From positions 126,949,464 to 127,013,463 of the forward strand of contig NC_072796.1 in assembly GCF_028583425.1 (NCBI RefSeq): a stretch of DNA of 64,000 nt, written 5' to 3'. This document shows, piece after piece, positions 32,208-43,330 of the stretch. Every line of letters starts with the position of its first letter. Positions within the stretch are counted from its first letter, which is position 1. This stretch comes from Eublepharis macularius. Its lineage: Eukaryota > Chordata > Lepidosauria > Squamata > Eublepharidae. A program made the translations under genes and the position numbers. The notes beneath the pieces were generated by a model. It made no database searches. It saw only the letters and a program-made list of their open reading frames with translations, and was not told the DNA's origin.

Positions 32208-34794
32208 ATGTCAGAGTCGGGCTCATCGGAATCCAAAGCAGTCCCGGACAGGGATCCTTTGTTTGATCCGTATGCTTCTCCCGACGGACAACAGTTGCAA
32301 CCTCAAGGCCCTACACTGGAAGGGACTGGAGATTTGACTACCACCCCTCTTCTCATCGATCTCGACAGCGAAGGTGAAAAGCCAACGGCCATCACCCTCC
32401 CTTTGTTCTCGGCGCCTACACCCTCGGAGTGGGGATCCAGACCTCGAGAAACGAGAGAACGCAGGGCCAGTGGGATGTTTCATCCGTTAACGTTGGATGG
32501 GCGCCGAAGTCTAGAGACTGTCCCCGAGCAGGACAGCAGCCAACCATGGCTATTTTGGAACAGGATGACCGAACAGATGGAATGGGAAACATCCCATCGC
32601 GGCGTCCTAAGCTGGGACTATTCGGAAGTCGCCCCGTGGACGGAACAACCAGAGACCTCCGAACAACAACGTTGGGTACAAATGCAAAGTCGTACCTTGG
32701 CTGTAGATTCCGGCATTTCTGCAGTTACGGGATTGGCCAAGGGGATCTTAGCAGCAAGATCGCAAGATGATCAAGGAGACCCTCCACCCTGGAGGCCGAG
32801 TACACCGGTGGTCACCACCGCAGGAGACTCTACGACCCTGAGTGAGAGACCGATGGACCAACCGGGTCCAAGTAGAGTTCAATTGCTAGAAGCTAGGCTG
32901 GCCGATATGGAAGAAAGTCTAGCTCATGCCATACACCTACTCTCAGCCATGGTAGCAGGAAAAGGGGAGAGGCCATCACCCGAGGAAATGGCTCTACAAA
33001 TAGCTACCCTCCAAAGTGTCATCTCCAACCCTCGAGAGCCTGCCCCATCTCGACCGGCCGCCCCGGACGAACAAGGGACAGGAGGGGACGGGGACTCCTG
33101 CTCGGATAAGCCATGCCCAGATGATCCAGAGGGATCTACATCCGAATCGGAGGAAGAAGAAGACTCCTGCCCTGGAGATACTCCGATCGAAGTCCCTCAA
33201 GATCCCGGCCCTGGAGACAAGCCAACGGAGGTTCCGAGAGAGGACGGAGATGAACCAAACCGCCTGAAGGGAACAACTACTCCAGTAACCCTCCAACCGG
33301 ATCAGCAAGAAGAACAGCCAGCTCCTCCAAAAGGGGAAATACCGAAATCAACGCCAACGACAACCCCAGTGCTACATCCCCCGGGGGGGAAGCAACCCCT
33401 GCAACCTATACCCAAAGGACTACTTCCAGGTCCGAGATTAACAACACCGGGCCCGCGCGGCCCGGCACCTACCAGGCCCTCTCCACAGCAACTCGTTCCA
33501 CTTCGACCGCAACAAACACCACCGCTGCAACCTATAAGGCCAACTGCAGATCAACCGGTAAGGCCTCCACCCCTTCAACCGCATCGACCCGCTCCCCACC
33601 GGCCTCCCCCGTCCCAACCCGTGCGGCCACCGCCAACCCAACCCGTGCGGCCACCGCCAACCCAACTAATACGGCCACCGCCAAGTCAACCGGCGAGAAC
33701 GCCACCAATTCAGATGATCCCACATCTACAGCCGCAGCCGGGGGGGGCCTAGGCAACCGCCACCACAGCCACAACCCTGGCCCCAACTACCTCCACCTCG
33801 CCAGCCGCCTCCCATCCTGCCAGAGGGACAACTCTACCTCCCGCTGGACGCTTACCCCACCTCCACCCCAAGGCAAGATCTCCCGATGGGCTGGGTGAAA
33901 CTGGAAGCCACTTTTGACGGAGATCCCTCCAAATTGGGATTTTTCTTGGTACAAGTGGTGCAGTTCTTCAATCGTTGGGGTCATCTGTTCGGAAGCGAGG
34001 CCAGCCAAATCGAACATCTCAGATCCCGGCTTCAAGGCAAAGCGGCAGACTGGTATGTAGGACTGTATAATGTTGGGGCCCCAGAACTAAATACCTTACA
34101 AGGGTTGGTAGATGCTATAAGGGCGCAATACGAAGACCCATTAGAAGAAACTAGAGCCCGAACTGAACTGCAAGCTATTAAGCAGGGCGGCATGTCGGCT
34201 AGAGACTATGTTACAAAATTCCGACAATTAGCCGCCAAATGCCCCAGATGTGAGGAATCCACTAAAATAATATTGTTCAAACAAGGGCTCAACCCGAAAC
34301 TTTTGGACAGAGCGCTCATGCAGGACAACCCTCCCACACTGTTGGGATGGGTTCAATTAATTTGCGAAGTGGAAAATCGTATCTTAGAAGTCCGATTAGT
34401 TGAACAGCAGCAACAATCGGCGCAAAGACGACCTCTAACTCTGCAAAGGGGAGGACGTGGCCCTGGATATGCTACCAGAGGAGTGAGAGATGCTAGATGG
34501 CAACAAGGCTTATGCTTGCAATGCGGCCAAGGCGGTCACTTCGCAGCGCAATGCCCGTACCGGCCTGTGCAGAGACCTATGCTCCAATTACGGCGTCCAA
34601 CCCCTGCTCCGTTTCCCCCAATTCAACGCCCAACACCCGCTCCCAGATCGGGCAGGGGCCGCGGTACTTCGCAACGGAACATCCCGGACAGGGGGTTGGA
34701 AGTAGAGGAACTCATGGAGTATGACCCCACTGCCTTAACCGGGGAGGAGAATCCAGAGAGCCCCCAGTCGGGAAACAAAATGGATCTGTCGTAA
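32208..34794 (+). pseudogene. gag: gag, interrupted by one frameshift
   Basis: The ATG at 32208 is 2 bp after the primer site and is preferred to the TTG at 32196. The first frame (to 33752) is acidic in the middle and then very proline-rich, with repeats of RPPP-QPV type near its end. It shifts at an eight-G run (33740-33747); the other frame is open across the join and continues to 34794. The second part has the capsid-like region (about 33886-34400), QGGMSARDYVTKFRQLA, and a zinc knuckle C-X2-C-X4-H-X4-C around 34513-34552 that binds RNA. A homopolymer sequencing error is an alternative to a real shift. Confidence 0.9.
34770..34776 (+). promoter_or_regulatory. -1 ribosomal frameshift heptamer GGGAAAC
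   Basis: In the gag frame it reads G GGA AAC, the correct X XXY YYZ phase, 15 nt before the gag stop codon. The pol frame is -1 to gag and is open from 34725. A stem GGATCTG/CAGATCC (34782-34788 with 34809-34815) starts 5 nt downstream, and loop bases GGACC (34797-34801) can pair with GGTCC (34822-34826), giving a pseudoknot. PEG10, a domesticated sushi element, uses the same heptamer. Confidence 0.8.
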
Positions 34795-37029
34795 AGGGAC
34801 CCGAACGGCAGATCCACCCTCGGTCCACCCCAACCAGGGACCGACCGCAAGGGTCCATACTGTTTATGCCAGTGACTTTGTTAAACCCTGAGAGGAAAAT
34901 GCACATCCGTGTACAAGCCCTCATTGACTCAGGCTGCTCGAGAGACATTATTGCCCCCGCTCTGGTTAACGGACTGATATTACCAGTGCGGGAATTAAAA
35001 CCCCCAGTCATCTTCGAACAAATGGATGGCACCAATATGAACCCCGTCACGACTGAAACAATACCAGTGGTGACGGGCATGGGCCAACACTGGGAGAAAA
35101 GATCTTTTGTCATCAGCACCACTGCCAAGTACCCGTTAATCCTGGGAAGTAGATGGCTATGCGATCACAATCCCTACATAAACTGGGCCGAAGGAAGCGT
35201 CACCTTCAGCCATTCCAACTGCAAAGACCATCGGTGGGATCAAAATTGGGGCGCCAATCCAACCCACACCGAGACGGCCCTCCTTACCCAGGAGGAAATA
35301 AACAGGATTCCTAAACCCTATTGGACTTATTTACCGGCCTTCTCCGAAGAAGAAGCCAATACTCTACCCCCGCACAGACGAACCGATTGTGCGGTGGAAA
35401 TCTTACCCGGAGCCTCGCTGCCCAAAGGCCGGCTTTACCCTATGAGTCTCCAGGAACGAGAAGAACTCAGAAAGTTCATTGACACTAATCTTCAAAGAGG
35501 ATTTATCCGTCCAGCCAACAGTCCCCATGCAGCGCCAGTCCTCTTCGTAAAAAAGAAAGACGGAGGACTTAGGCTATGCACAGACTTCAGAGGACTTAAT
35601 GCTGTTTCAACCAACAACGCCTACCCTATCCCGCTCGTCCGGGATCTTCTCAACGTCGTGGCCCAAGGTAAGATCTTTACAAAACTAGATTTGAAAGAAG
35701 CTTACTTCCATGTTCGTATTAAGGCTGGGGACGAGTGGAAAACAGCTTTTAACACATCCCTCGGGCAGTATGAATACTTAGTTATGCCGTTTGGCTTGAC
35801 AGGAGCACCCTCTGTGTTTATGTCCATGATAAATGAAGTGCTACATGAATTTCTCTATAAAGGAGTGGTGGTGTACCTAGATGATGTGTTAATTTATTCA
35901 GAATCAGAAGAAGAGCATATAAAATTGGTCAAAAAGGTTCTGGCCACCTTAATGAATAACAAACTGCCTATTAAATTGTCAAAATGTGAATTCCACACAA
36001 CTGAACTGACTTACCTTGGTTACTGTATATCCCAAAATGGCTTAAGAATGGATCCGGCCAAGATACAGGCGATCCAGGACTGGCAAACTCCCACTACCCG
36101 TAAAGAACTGCAATCTTTCTTGGGGTTTGCCAACTTTTACCGAGAATTTATTGCAAACTTCGCGCAAATCGCGCTTCCCCTGACTGAACTGTTGAAAACT
36201 AAAGACAAGGGGAATCTAGCAAAAAAGCCCAACTCTAAATTACAGTGGATGCCTGATTGCCAGTTGGCCTTTGAACGCTTGAAAATGCAATTCATTACAG
36301 AACCAGTGCTCCGCCACCCCGACGAAAACTACCCCTTCATGGTACAGGTCGACGCCAGCGATACAGCAATTGGAGGAGTACTATTGCAGAAGGGGGAGGA
36401 TGGGAAGCTTCGGCCTTGTGCGTTTCTGTCCAGAAAGTTTTCCGAGGCGGGAAGGAATTGGAATGTGTGGTAGAAGGAAGCTTTTGCAGTGAAGGCTGCC
36501 CTCACTAATTGGCGGCATTGGCTGGAGGGGGCGTGCCACCCATTCGAAGTTTGGACAGACCATAAAAACTTGGAAGCCCTCCGAAGCCCCCGCCGTCTAA
36601 ATGCCAAACAATTACGGTGGGCCGAATTTTTCTCCAAATTCAAGTTCACCTTGAACTTCCTACCGGGGAAAACCAATTTTCTTGCAGATGCCCTTTCGCG
36701 CATGCCCCAACATAAAAGCAAAAGGGAGGAGACTATAGATACAGTCTTCTCACCTACGCAATTGGGAGGCATTGTAACTACACGCAGCCGCATGACGCCA
36801 CCCCTCCCTACCGGTTCCCAGGAATGGAAATCGAAACTTAAGACTGAAGTGGAAAGGAAGGGGGATAGAGCACCCAAAGCTAAACTGAATCGATCCCAAC
36901 AAGGGGATTGGCTAGCAGGAAACCGCTTTTATGTGCCCGACAGTATGCGGAAGGAGGTTTTACAGCGATGCCATGATGCCCCCACCGCAGGGCACTACGG
37001 TTATGTGAAGATGCTACATTTAATACAAC

Positions 37030-38061
37030 AGAAAAACAACAACGGGCGGCCCCGGTACCAATAGCAATCAAAACAACCAAACCGGGGCTCTAAGAGATTA
37101 AGAGCCAAAAATATACTCTAATTTTCGTATTACAAAGTGCAAACAGTGCAATAAATACAAACATGGATACAGAATATATTATATAAATTTTGGAAGTGCA
37201 AAAATACAGAGTCCAAACATATATCACAATATTTTGTTGTCCGGAAACATCAGAAAGGTTTTTATAAAGTGCCAGTTGCCAGTTGTCAGTACATCAAAGG
37301 GAGCCGGTAGGTAGGGAGTTGTGCACAGTACTTATATATTCTCACAGTCCAAAATCATGAATGTAATTAGACGAACGCCGACGGGAGTTTGCTGGCAAAT
37401 ATCATTAACCCGTTTCGTGAGTACCACGACTCACTTCCTCCTGGGCTTAAAACAATTCGGACTGGTCATACTGAAAACAGTCCCCGAATTTAAAAGTCTC
37501 CATCTCCACAGGTATTCCCCCTTTTTTCTTCACAGTCCAGCCTCTTTGTAGCTGAACTGAACTGAACAGTTCAGCTACAAAGAGGCTGGACTGTGAAGAA
37601 AAAAGGGGGAATACCTGTGGAGATGGAGACTTTTAAATTCGGGGACTGTTTTCAGTATGACCAGTCCGAATTGTTTTAAGCCCAGGAGGAAGTGAGTCGT
37701 GGTACTCACGAAACGGGTTAATGATATTTGCCAGCAAACTCCCGTCGGCGTTCGTCTAATTACATTCATGATTTTGGACTGTGAGAATATATAAGTACTG
37801 TGCACAACTCCCTACCTACCGGCTCCCTTTGATGTACTGACAACTGGCAACTGGCACTTTATAAAAACCTTTCTGATGTTTCCGGACAACAAAATATTGT
37901 GATATATGTTTGGACTCTGTATTTTTGCACTTCCAAAATTTATATAATATATTCTGTATCCATGTTTGTATTTATTGCACTGTTTGCACTTTGTAATACG
38001 AAAATTAGAGTATATTTTTGGCTCTTAATCTCTTAGAGCCCCGGTTTGGTTGTTTTGATTG
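37030..38061. mobile_element. 1-kb palindromic insertion, Penelope-like candidate
   Basis: Two arms of 494 bp (37065-37558 and 37568-38061) appear to be perfect reverse complements around a 9-bp spacer. A 35-bp non-palindromic segment lies at 37030-37064. ACATTTAATACAAC flanks the insertion (37016-37029 and 38062-38075). In the right arm AGGAGGA (37684-37690), a perfect stem GTGAGT/ACTCAC and GAAA (37710-37713) follow the hammerhead order; the first box is degraded. Penelope-like elements often have inverted terminal repeats, hammerheads and variable target duplications. No coding sequence is present. Confidence 0.85.
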
Positions 38062-39285
38062 ACATTTAATACAACGGCAATTCTGGTGGCCGGGCATGCG
38101 CAAAGACATTTCCCAATATGTTGCTTCCTGCCCCATTTGCCTCAGTGCCAAAACCCGTAAAGGAAAACCTCCAGGTCTACTGCAACCCTTAGAAACACCA
38201 AGCAGACCCTGGGAGACAATCTCAATGGACTTTATCACTGATTTACCAGTCTCCAAGGGTCACAACTGCATTTTAGTGGTAGTGGATCTCTTTTCTAAAC
38301 AAGCTCATTTCATCCCATGTACCACCATACCCACCGCTCGAAAACTGGCAGAACTATTTCTAAAACACATTGTGAAATTACATTCTTTTCCGTCCAAGGT
38401 GATTTCGGATCGCGGCGGACAGTTCGTTGCCAACTTCTGGCGGGAGCTTTTGCAGATGTTGAACATTGAGCAGGGAATCAGTTCAATCCACCACCCACAA
38501 ACCGACGGGCAGTCGGAAAAAACTAATCAAATCTTAGAGCAATTCCTTCGTTGTTACATCAATTTCCAACAAGACAACTGGGTAGACCTTCTCCCTTTGG
38601 CAGAGTTTTCATACAACAACAGCGTACATGTCTCCACAGGGGAAGCCCCGTTTAAAATTGTGTACGGAGTCCATTTCAACCCTTTTCCATTGGACGCCCC
38701 CCCTTCCTCCGCACCAACCTCGCCAGATGTGTCTTCATGGTGGAAGGGGGCGACCCAGCAATGGGCTCTCATTAAGCAACATCTTGAAAAAGCCAAACAG
38801 GACTACAAGAAATACGCAGATCGCCATCGTGCGGCCGAATGGGAATTACATCCAGGAGATCATGTTTATATATCCACCAAAAACTTAAAGTTGGCTCAGC
38901 TCAGTCGCAAACTAGCATTGAAATTTCTCGGACCTTTCCCTGTTCGCAAAGTAATTAACAAAGTGACTGTTGCTGTGAATTTACCCAAAAACCTTAGCCA
39001 TGTCCATGACACCTTCCATGTCAGCCTGCTGAAGAAGGCTCCAACAGATGATAGATGGCACGTCAAAGCCCCACCTATCCCTACATTGATAGATGACCAA
39101 ATTCACTATGAGGTACAACAGATTCTGGACTCTAAAATCAAACGTAATCAGTTGTTTTACCTCATCAGATGGAAGGACTTTGACTCTGGGTTCGATGAGT
39201 GGGTGAATTCTGTACATGTTCATGCCCCTAGATTAGTCAAAGCTTTTCATACTCGCTATCCATATAAACCTGGGGGGGATTTATT

Positions 39286-39300
39286 TTAGAGGGGGCAGAA
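39286..39300 (+). promoter_or_regulatory. Polypurine tract before the 3' LTR
   Basis: AGAGGGGGCAGAA directly precedes the 3' LTR start TGTCAG. It is the expected primer for plus-strand DNA synthesis; one C interrupts the purines. Confidence 0.75.
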
Positions 39301-39717
39301 TGTCAGGTTCAATGTATATACGAGCTGTGCAGACTCCATTTTCTAATGCTTCTAGTGTCTAAGTGCTTTCTCCACAGGTGCACATTTTCCCATGCAGACT
39401 TCTCACCGAAAGGGGATGTTTTGTCTACCAATGTTCCACCCAAGATTGGCCTTGGAGATGTCCAACTTCCCAAGTCTGAGAGCTGTTGTTTTGAGAACTA
39501 TGGGGGGAGGCTGATTCAGCTGGGAACTGTTACTTTGTACCTTATGCTTTTATCCTCATTGGTAACAATGCTCTTGTACCATCCTGAATCCTCTATTCAG
39601 GCCAGTGGACTATAATGAACTATTTCTGCAGTAAAGTTTCCTTATTCAAACAATGGACTCTTGTTTGCTTCTAAAGGGAAATCTGTAGGAAGGACATTAT
39701 CTAGCCACAGTCTGACA
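39301..39717 (+). repeat. 3' LTR
   Basis: 417 bp. Differences from the 5' LTR noted by eye: CTAGTGTCTAAG against CTAGTATCTAAG, and CCAATGTTCC against CCAACGTTCC. Confidence 0.95.
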
Positions 39718-39722
39718 TTGTA

Positions 39723-40003
39723 CATATAACGGTACACAAGCCCATACTTTGAACGCCAACCCATTAACAGAGTTTTCCCCATGTGCTTGTCACAGCCTTA
39801 ATTTATGTGGGGTTCATGGTCCAGAAGTAATTACATTATTTGGCATAGTTCATAACTTCTCCAGTTTGTTCAGCTGCGGTCCACAAAGATGGAAAATTCT
39901 AAAAGATAACATTGGAGGCTGTTTGCATGGCATGTCTGATACACAATGGCGTGCTTGGACAGACAGTATGTGGCCCATCGCTGCCCATCTGTCCTTTCTC
40001 CTT
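39723..40003 (+). pseudogene. hAT/ZMYM1-like transposase remnant, 3' part
   Basis: The frame contains FSPCACHSLNLCGVHG, then FGIVHNFSSLFSCGPQRWKI and GMSDTQWRAW, all characteristic of hAT-type (DUF4371/ZMYM1-like) proteins. It ends at a TAA near 40003, where the family would continue much further, so the remnant is truncated at both ends. Confidence 0.7.
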
Positions 40004-40304
40004 TAATGTTGACCTATGCTAGTTTGTTGTTATTTGCAAGTGGGTTTTTTTTTTTGCATCATATCCTGTTGCAATGCGTGCTGTGTCAATCATGAGTTAA
40101 GTAAAATCTGTTCTTTAATAACCGTATCCCTTTTCTTTTAATATTTCTTACCTATTAAAATGTATTCATGGTAACAGCAAACCAAGATATTTGTTTTGTT
40201 GTGATATTTGTTTTGGATCAGGGTCATATGAGAGGAAAGGGAATTTTTGTCTGGGGACTTCCAAGCTGCCTGCTATGGTGAGAGGACTTCCGCCAGCTGC
40301 TTTC
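40004..40304. other. AT-rich sequence, nothing recognised
   Basis: Short spacer between the transposase remnant and the next MITE. Confidence 0.35.
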
Positions 40305-40307
40305 TTT

Positions 40308-40541
40308 GAGCAGAACCACAAGTGACAAAAGGCACAGGTTGGACACTTGTCTGCTTCCCTCAAGTTTTGATGGGAAATGTAGGCAGCTTGGCAGAATGTT
40401 GGACAAGTGACAGTTGAAAAGTCCGTTGGACAGCAGTCAGAGAGTGGAGCTGCGAGACCAGGATGCCTACATTTCCCATCAAAACTTGAGGGAAGCAGAC
40501 ATGTGTCCAATCTGTGCCTTTTGTCACTTGTGGTTCTGCTC
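40308..40541. mobile_element. Palindromic MITE (ACCACAAGTGAC subtype), duplication TTT
   Basis: Starts GAGCAGAACCACAAGTGAC and ends GTCACTTGTGGTTCTGCTC. TTT lies at 40305-40307 and 40542-40544. The inner blocks match 10246-10477. Confidence 0.85.
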
Positions 40542-40606
40542 TTTGTTTGCTGCCTCTCCGAGCGGCATCAGATTTTTTTAAAAAAACCACCAGCTTCATC
40601 TGTGCT

Positions 40607-40752
40607 GCTATGTTACTTCCAGGGGAAACCCAGAAGTGACTTAGGGCAGCTCTAGCAATTACCAGGAACTCCTGATTTTACCATAGAGTTTGCAGTGATT
40701 CTTAGAGCTACCCTAAGTCACTTCCAGGTTTCCCCTGGAAGTAACATAGTGG
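40607..40752. repeat. Short inverted repeat, MITE-like
   Basis: ATGTTACTTCCAGGGGAAAC near the left end pairs with GTTTCCCCTGGAAGTAACAT-type sequence near the right end, as does AAGTGACTTAGGG with CCCTAAGTCACTT. The target duplication is not clear. Confidence 0.7.
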
Positions 40753-42099
40753 TGTACAGGATATTGTGTCCCATCATGTCACCTGTCTCCAAGCCTCCTG
40801 CAGGTTGCTAGGCAGAACCTGTTAAGGAGGGGGAGAGTAGGGCTGGAGAGCTCTTTGCAAGGGACTTCCCACCCATAGGAAAACTCCGCACAGGCTCCCC
40901 CTTCCCCCAACACACTCCTTATCACACTTCAGCACCTGTCCCATTCCACTGTTCTTCTCTGTGGGTCCTGTGAGCCCAGCAATGATCTTTCTGGGGATTA
41001 GAAAGGGTTGTCAGAATGGAGAGCAACATAGGAAAATACTCTGCGTCTTCTGTGCATGCATGATTGGATATAGGCCAGCGTTTATCTATTTAGGACACTT
41101 TTATCCCACCTTTCTCCTACAAAGGATCCAACAATGCAGTGTTACTCATGGACTGAGGTCCATGAGCTTAGATTGGAGTAAGTCAGTAAGTCTATAACAA
41201 TGTTATCTAAAGAGGTTGGCTGCTGGACAAACCTGTTCCTCTGAGAAACCTGTGAAAAATTGAACAGAGAAGCAAAAGAGGATAAACTGAGCAAAAGAAT
41301 AATCCAAGTAAAAGGAAATAAAATGCCCCAAACGATGCTGATTGAATAGGATATGAGCTGCATAAACTACACAGACATAGTTATTCTTGCTTCTTAATGG
41401 CTTTAAATGGGATAGGAGACTTGGAGCTCTAATCTAATTTATCACTGTTTTTATTGAAATGTTCTGCCATAATTCCATCGACCACTGGTACAATTCAAGT
41501 TTAGGTAATCTTAAATTTCTACTGGTGCTCAGCATGCTCTGTAATATCATGCTTAATGATTAAAACAACCTGGCATGTTCTGTAACTGCAAAGTACCCGG
41601 CTAAACATGATGAATGTTACCAAAGTGAATCATTTTTGAAAGTTGTTGATTATGGGCATCAAATCCAGTGCATGCTAAACATTTCATAGAGGAAAGGCGG
41701 TTTTATATTCATGCTTCAAAAACTCAGAGCACTGGAATGAGCTGGTGTCTCTAAAGACCACCTTTTGATATAAATTCAACCAACGAATCAATCTAAAGTT
41801 ATTGCATGACTAAAAGTTGTCACCATGTCAAGAAGAATACATAAAGGACACATTACATCACATCAAAACATTTTGATCGTTATGAAGAGATCTGATGTGC
41901 CGGTAAAAGGAAAGATAGAGGCTCTGAGTTTTGGTTCCCTAAAAAAATATAAAAAGCAAAAGCCATGTAATATCTTTTATTAACACCAGCAGAAACTGCA
42001 TAAAATAGTGCGCTGATTTTCAAGTTTTCCAGAAGTTCTTCAGTAAAGCTTGTTAGCATCAGACTGGATGTAAAAAAAAGGGAGAAAAACTGTTTCAAG
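40753..42099. other. No recognisable gene or repeat
   Basis: Short frames only; AT-rich towards the right. Confidence 0.35.
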
Positions 42100-42795
42100 C
42101 TATGACCTTGAATCCCTGTCTAATCCCTGTCTAATCTGAGGGACCGTCTCTCCCTGTATATTCCCCGGAGGACCCTCCGATCAGGAGAAAAACAATTGTT
42201 ATCGGTCCCTGGCCCCAAGGAGGCCCGCCTCGCCTCGACAAGAGCCAGGGCTTTCTCAGTCCTGGCTCCTACCTGGTGGAACGCTCTGTCTACTAAGGGC
42301 CAAGCTACACATGACGAATGACACTTGAACGGCAAGTGGATTGAGTGGAGGGCAAGTGAACAGAGAGAAATACACTTGCTGTTCAAGTGTCATTCGTCAT
42401 GTGTAGCTTGGCCCTATGACCAGGGCCTGGCAGGATTTACTTTCTTTCTGCCGGGCCTGTAAGACAGAGTTATTCTGCCAGGCTCATGGCTGAGGTTGGG
42501 CCTCCGCTGGCCGGAGGATGCTACATCTACCCCCCTCCCTGCGAAAGCTGCCCACCACTGTTGGTTTTTCAGCTGGTGTTACTGTGCTGCTATATCTAGT
42601 TGTACTACTCTGTTTGTTAATAGTTGTATTGCTGTCACGAGGCAAAAAGTGCTGCTATTTTTATATGATGTTTTAATGTTTTAATATGGAACATTTTAAA
42701 ATGATTTTAAGGTTGTTATCCACCCTGAGCCTGCTTGTGGGGAGGGTGGAATACAAATATGATATAAATAAATAAATAAATAAATAAATAAAGCC
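42100..42795 (+). mobile_element. L2/CR1-like LINE 3' end, split by a 118-bp MITE
   Basis: Blocks ACCTGGTGGAACGCTCTGTC, CCGGGCCTGTAAGACAGAGT and CTGCTTGTGGGGAGGGTGG lead to an ATAA-repeat tail (42767-42793). Positions 42297-42414 are inserted. Confidence 0.8.
42297..42414. mobile_element. 118-bp palindromic MITE (GGGCCAAGC type)
   Basis: Starts GGGCCAAGCTACACATGACG and ends CGTCATGTGTAGCTTGGCCC. The flanks are TAA and TAT, so the 3-bp duplication is imperfect. It has the same length as the copy at 47057-47174. Confidence 0.85.
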
Positions 42796-43155
42796 TATTT
42801 AAAATCCTGTAGACATCATGGGCCCTGGGATTAGAGCTGCCTGAATCCAGATGGAGCCTGGAGTTCTCCTGGAATTGAGGCACATCTGGGGGAAGAAAAA
42901 GAGGCACATCTGGGGGAAGCCACAGCTGGGAGACATTCACATTCAGTCCCACTCTGCTAGAGAGGCCAGGAAGGCCAGGAAGAGTTAGTGAAAGAGAAGA
43001 AACACCTGAGGGCAGACACAGCTGGGCAGCATCAAGAGAGGAAAGGAGATTGGAAGGAAGGGCGGGAGAAGGTGAAGGAAACCCTATAAAAGCTGGCTCA
43101 GGAGAGTGTTCAGGGTGGGTTGTGTAGAAGTAATGGAGTGGAGGAGGAGTGGAGA
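42796..43155. other. Non-coding sequence between LINE and hexanucleotide repeat
   Basis: Contains the direct repeat GAGGCACATCTGGGGGAAG (about 42879 and 42901). The large minus frame here is carried by the neighbouring GC repeat. Confidence 0.4.
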
Positions 43156-43330
43156 GAAGTGGGCGAGGGCGAGGGCGAGGGCGAGGGCGAGGGCGAGGGC
43201 GAGGGCGAGGGCGAGGGCGAGGGCGAGGGCGAGGGCGAGGGCGAGGGCGAGGGCGAGGGCGAGGGCGAGGGCGAGGGCGAGGGAGAGGGCGAGGGCGAGG
43301 GCGAGGGAGAGGGAGAGGGAGAGGGCGAGG
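43156..43330 (+). repeat. (GGGCGA)n hexanucleotide repeat
   Basis: About 28 units of GAGGGC, with A variants towards the right. It produces long frames on both strands (GR, RA, GE, PR, PS dipeptides) that are not genes. Confidence 0.95.

Larger units (their letters stand above)
34725..39289 (+). pseudogene. pol: pol: protease, RT, RNase H, integrase, chromodomain; broken
   Basis: The open frame starts after a TGA at 34722. The protease active site DSG is at 34926-34934. RT motifs run from about 35480, with the catalytic YLDD at 35874-35885. RNase H follows (VDASD near 36350, WTDHKNL near 36555). A TAG at 36471-36473 interrupts RNase H in frame. The integrase zinc finger is cut in two by the palindromic insertion: its two histidines are before 37016 and its CPIC pair is at 38129-38140. 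The integrase D, D, E residues are at 38228, 38408 and 38516. A chromodomain-like end (YEVQQILDSKI, FYLIRWKDF) lies at about 39105-39240. Frame is regained after the insertion. Confidence 0.92.
31777..39717 (+). mobile_element. Ty3/gypsy chromovirus-type LTR retrotransposon (sushi-like)
   Basis: Two 417-bp LTRs (31777-32193 and 39301-39717) start TGTCAG and end CTGACA. They differ at only two noted positions, so the insertion is recent. TTGTA flanks both ends (31772-31776 and 39718-39722). Inside, in order: gag, protease, RT, RNase H, integrase and chromodomain; this order and the chromodomain place it in the Ty3/gypsy chromoviruses. No env-like frame lies between integrase and the 3' LTR. 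This copy is inactive: frameshift at 33740-33747, nonsense at 36471-36473, and a 1-kb insertion at 37030-38061. Confidence 0.95.

Noticed and set aside
32194-32215. tRNA-type primer-binding site
   Set aside because: No TGG start complementary to a tRNA CCA end follows the LTR, whereas an exact self-complementary 11-mer does.
37321-37805. Two identical 76-aa frames on opposite strands
   Set aside because: Mirror images produced by the perfect palindrome.
39290-39300. env gene between integrase and 3' LTR
   Set aside because: Only the polypurine tract lies between the pol stop and the LTR, so the element is not an endogenous retrovirus with an envelope.
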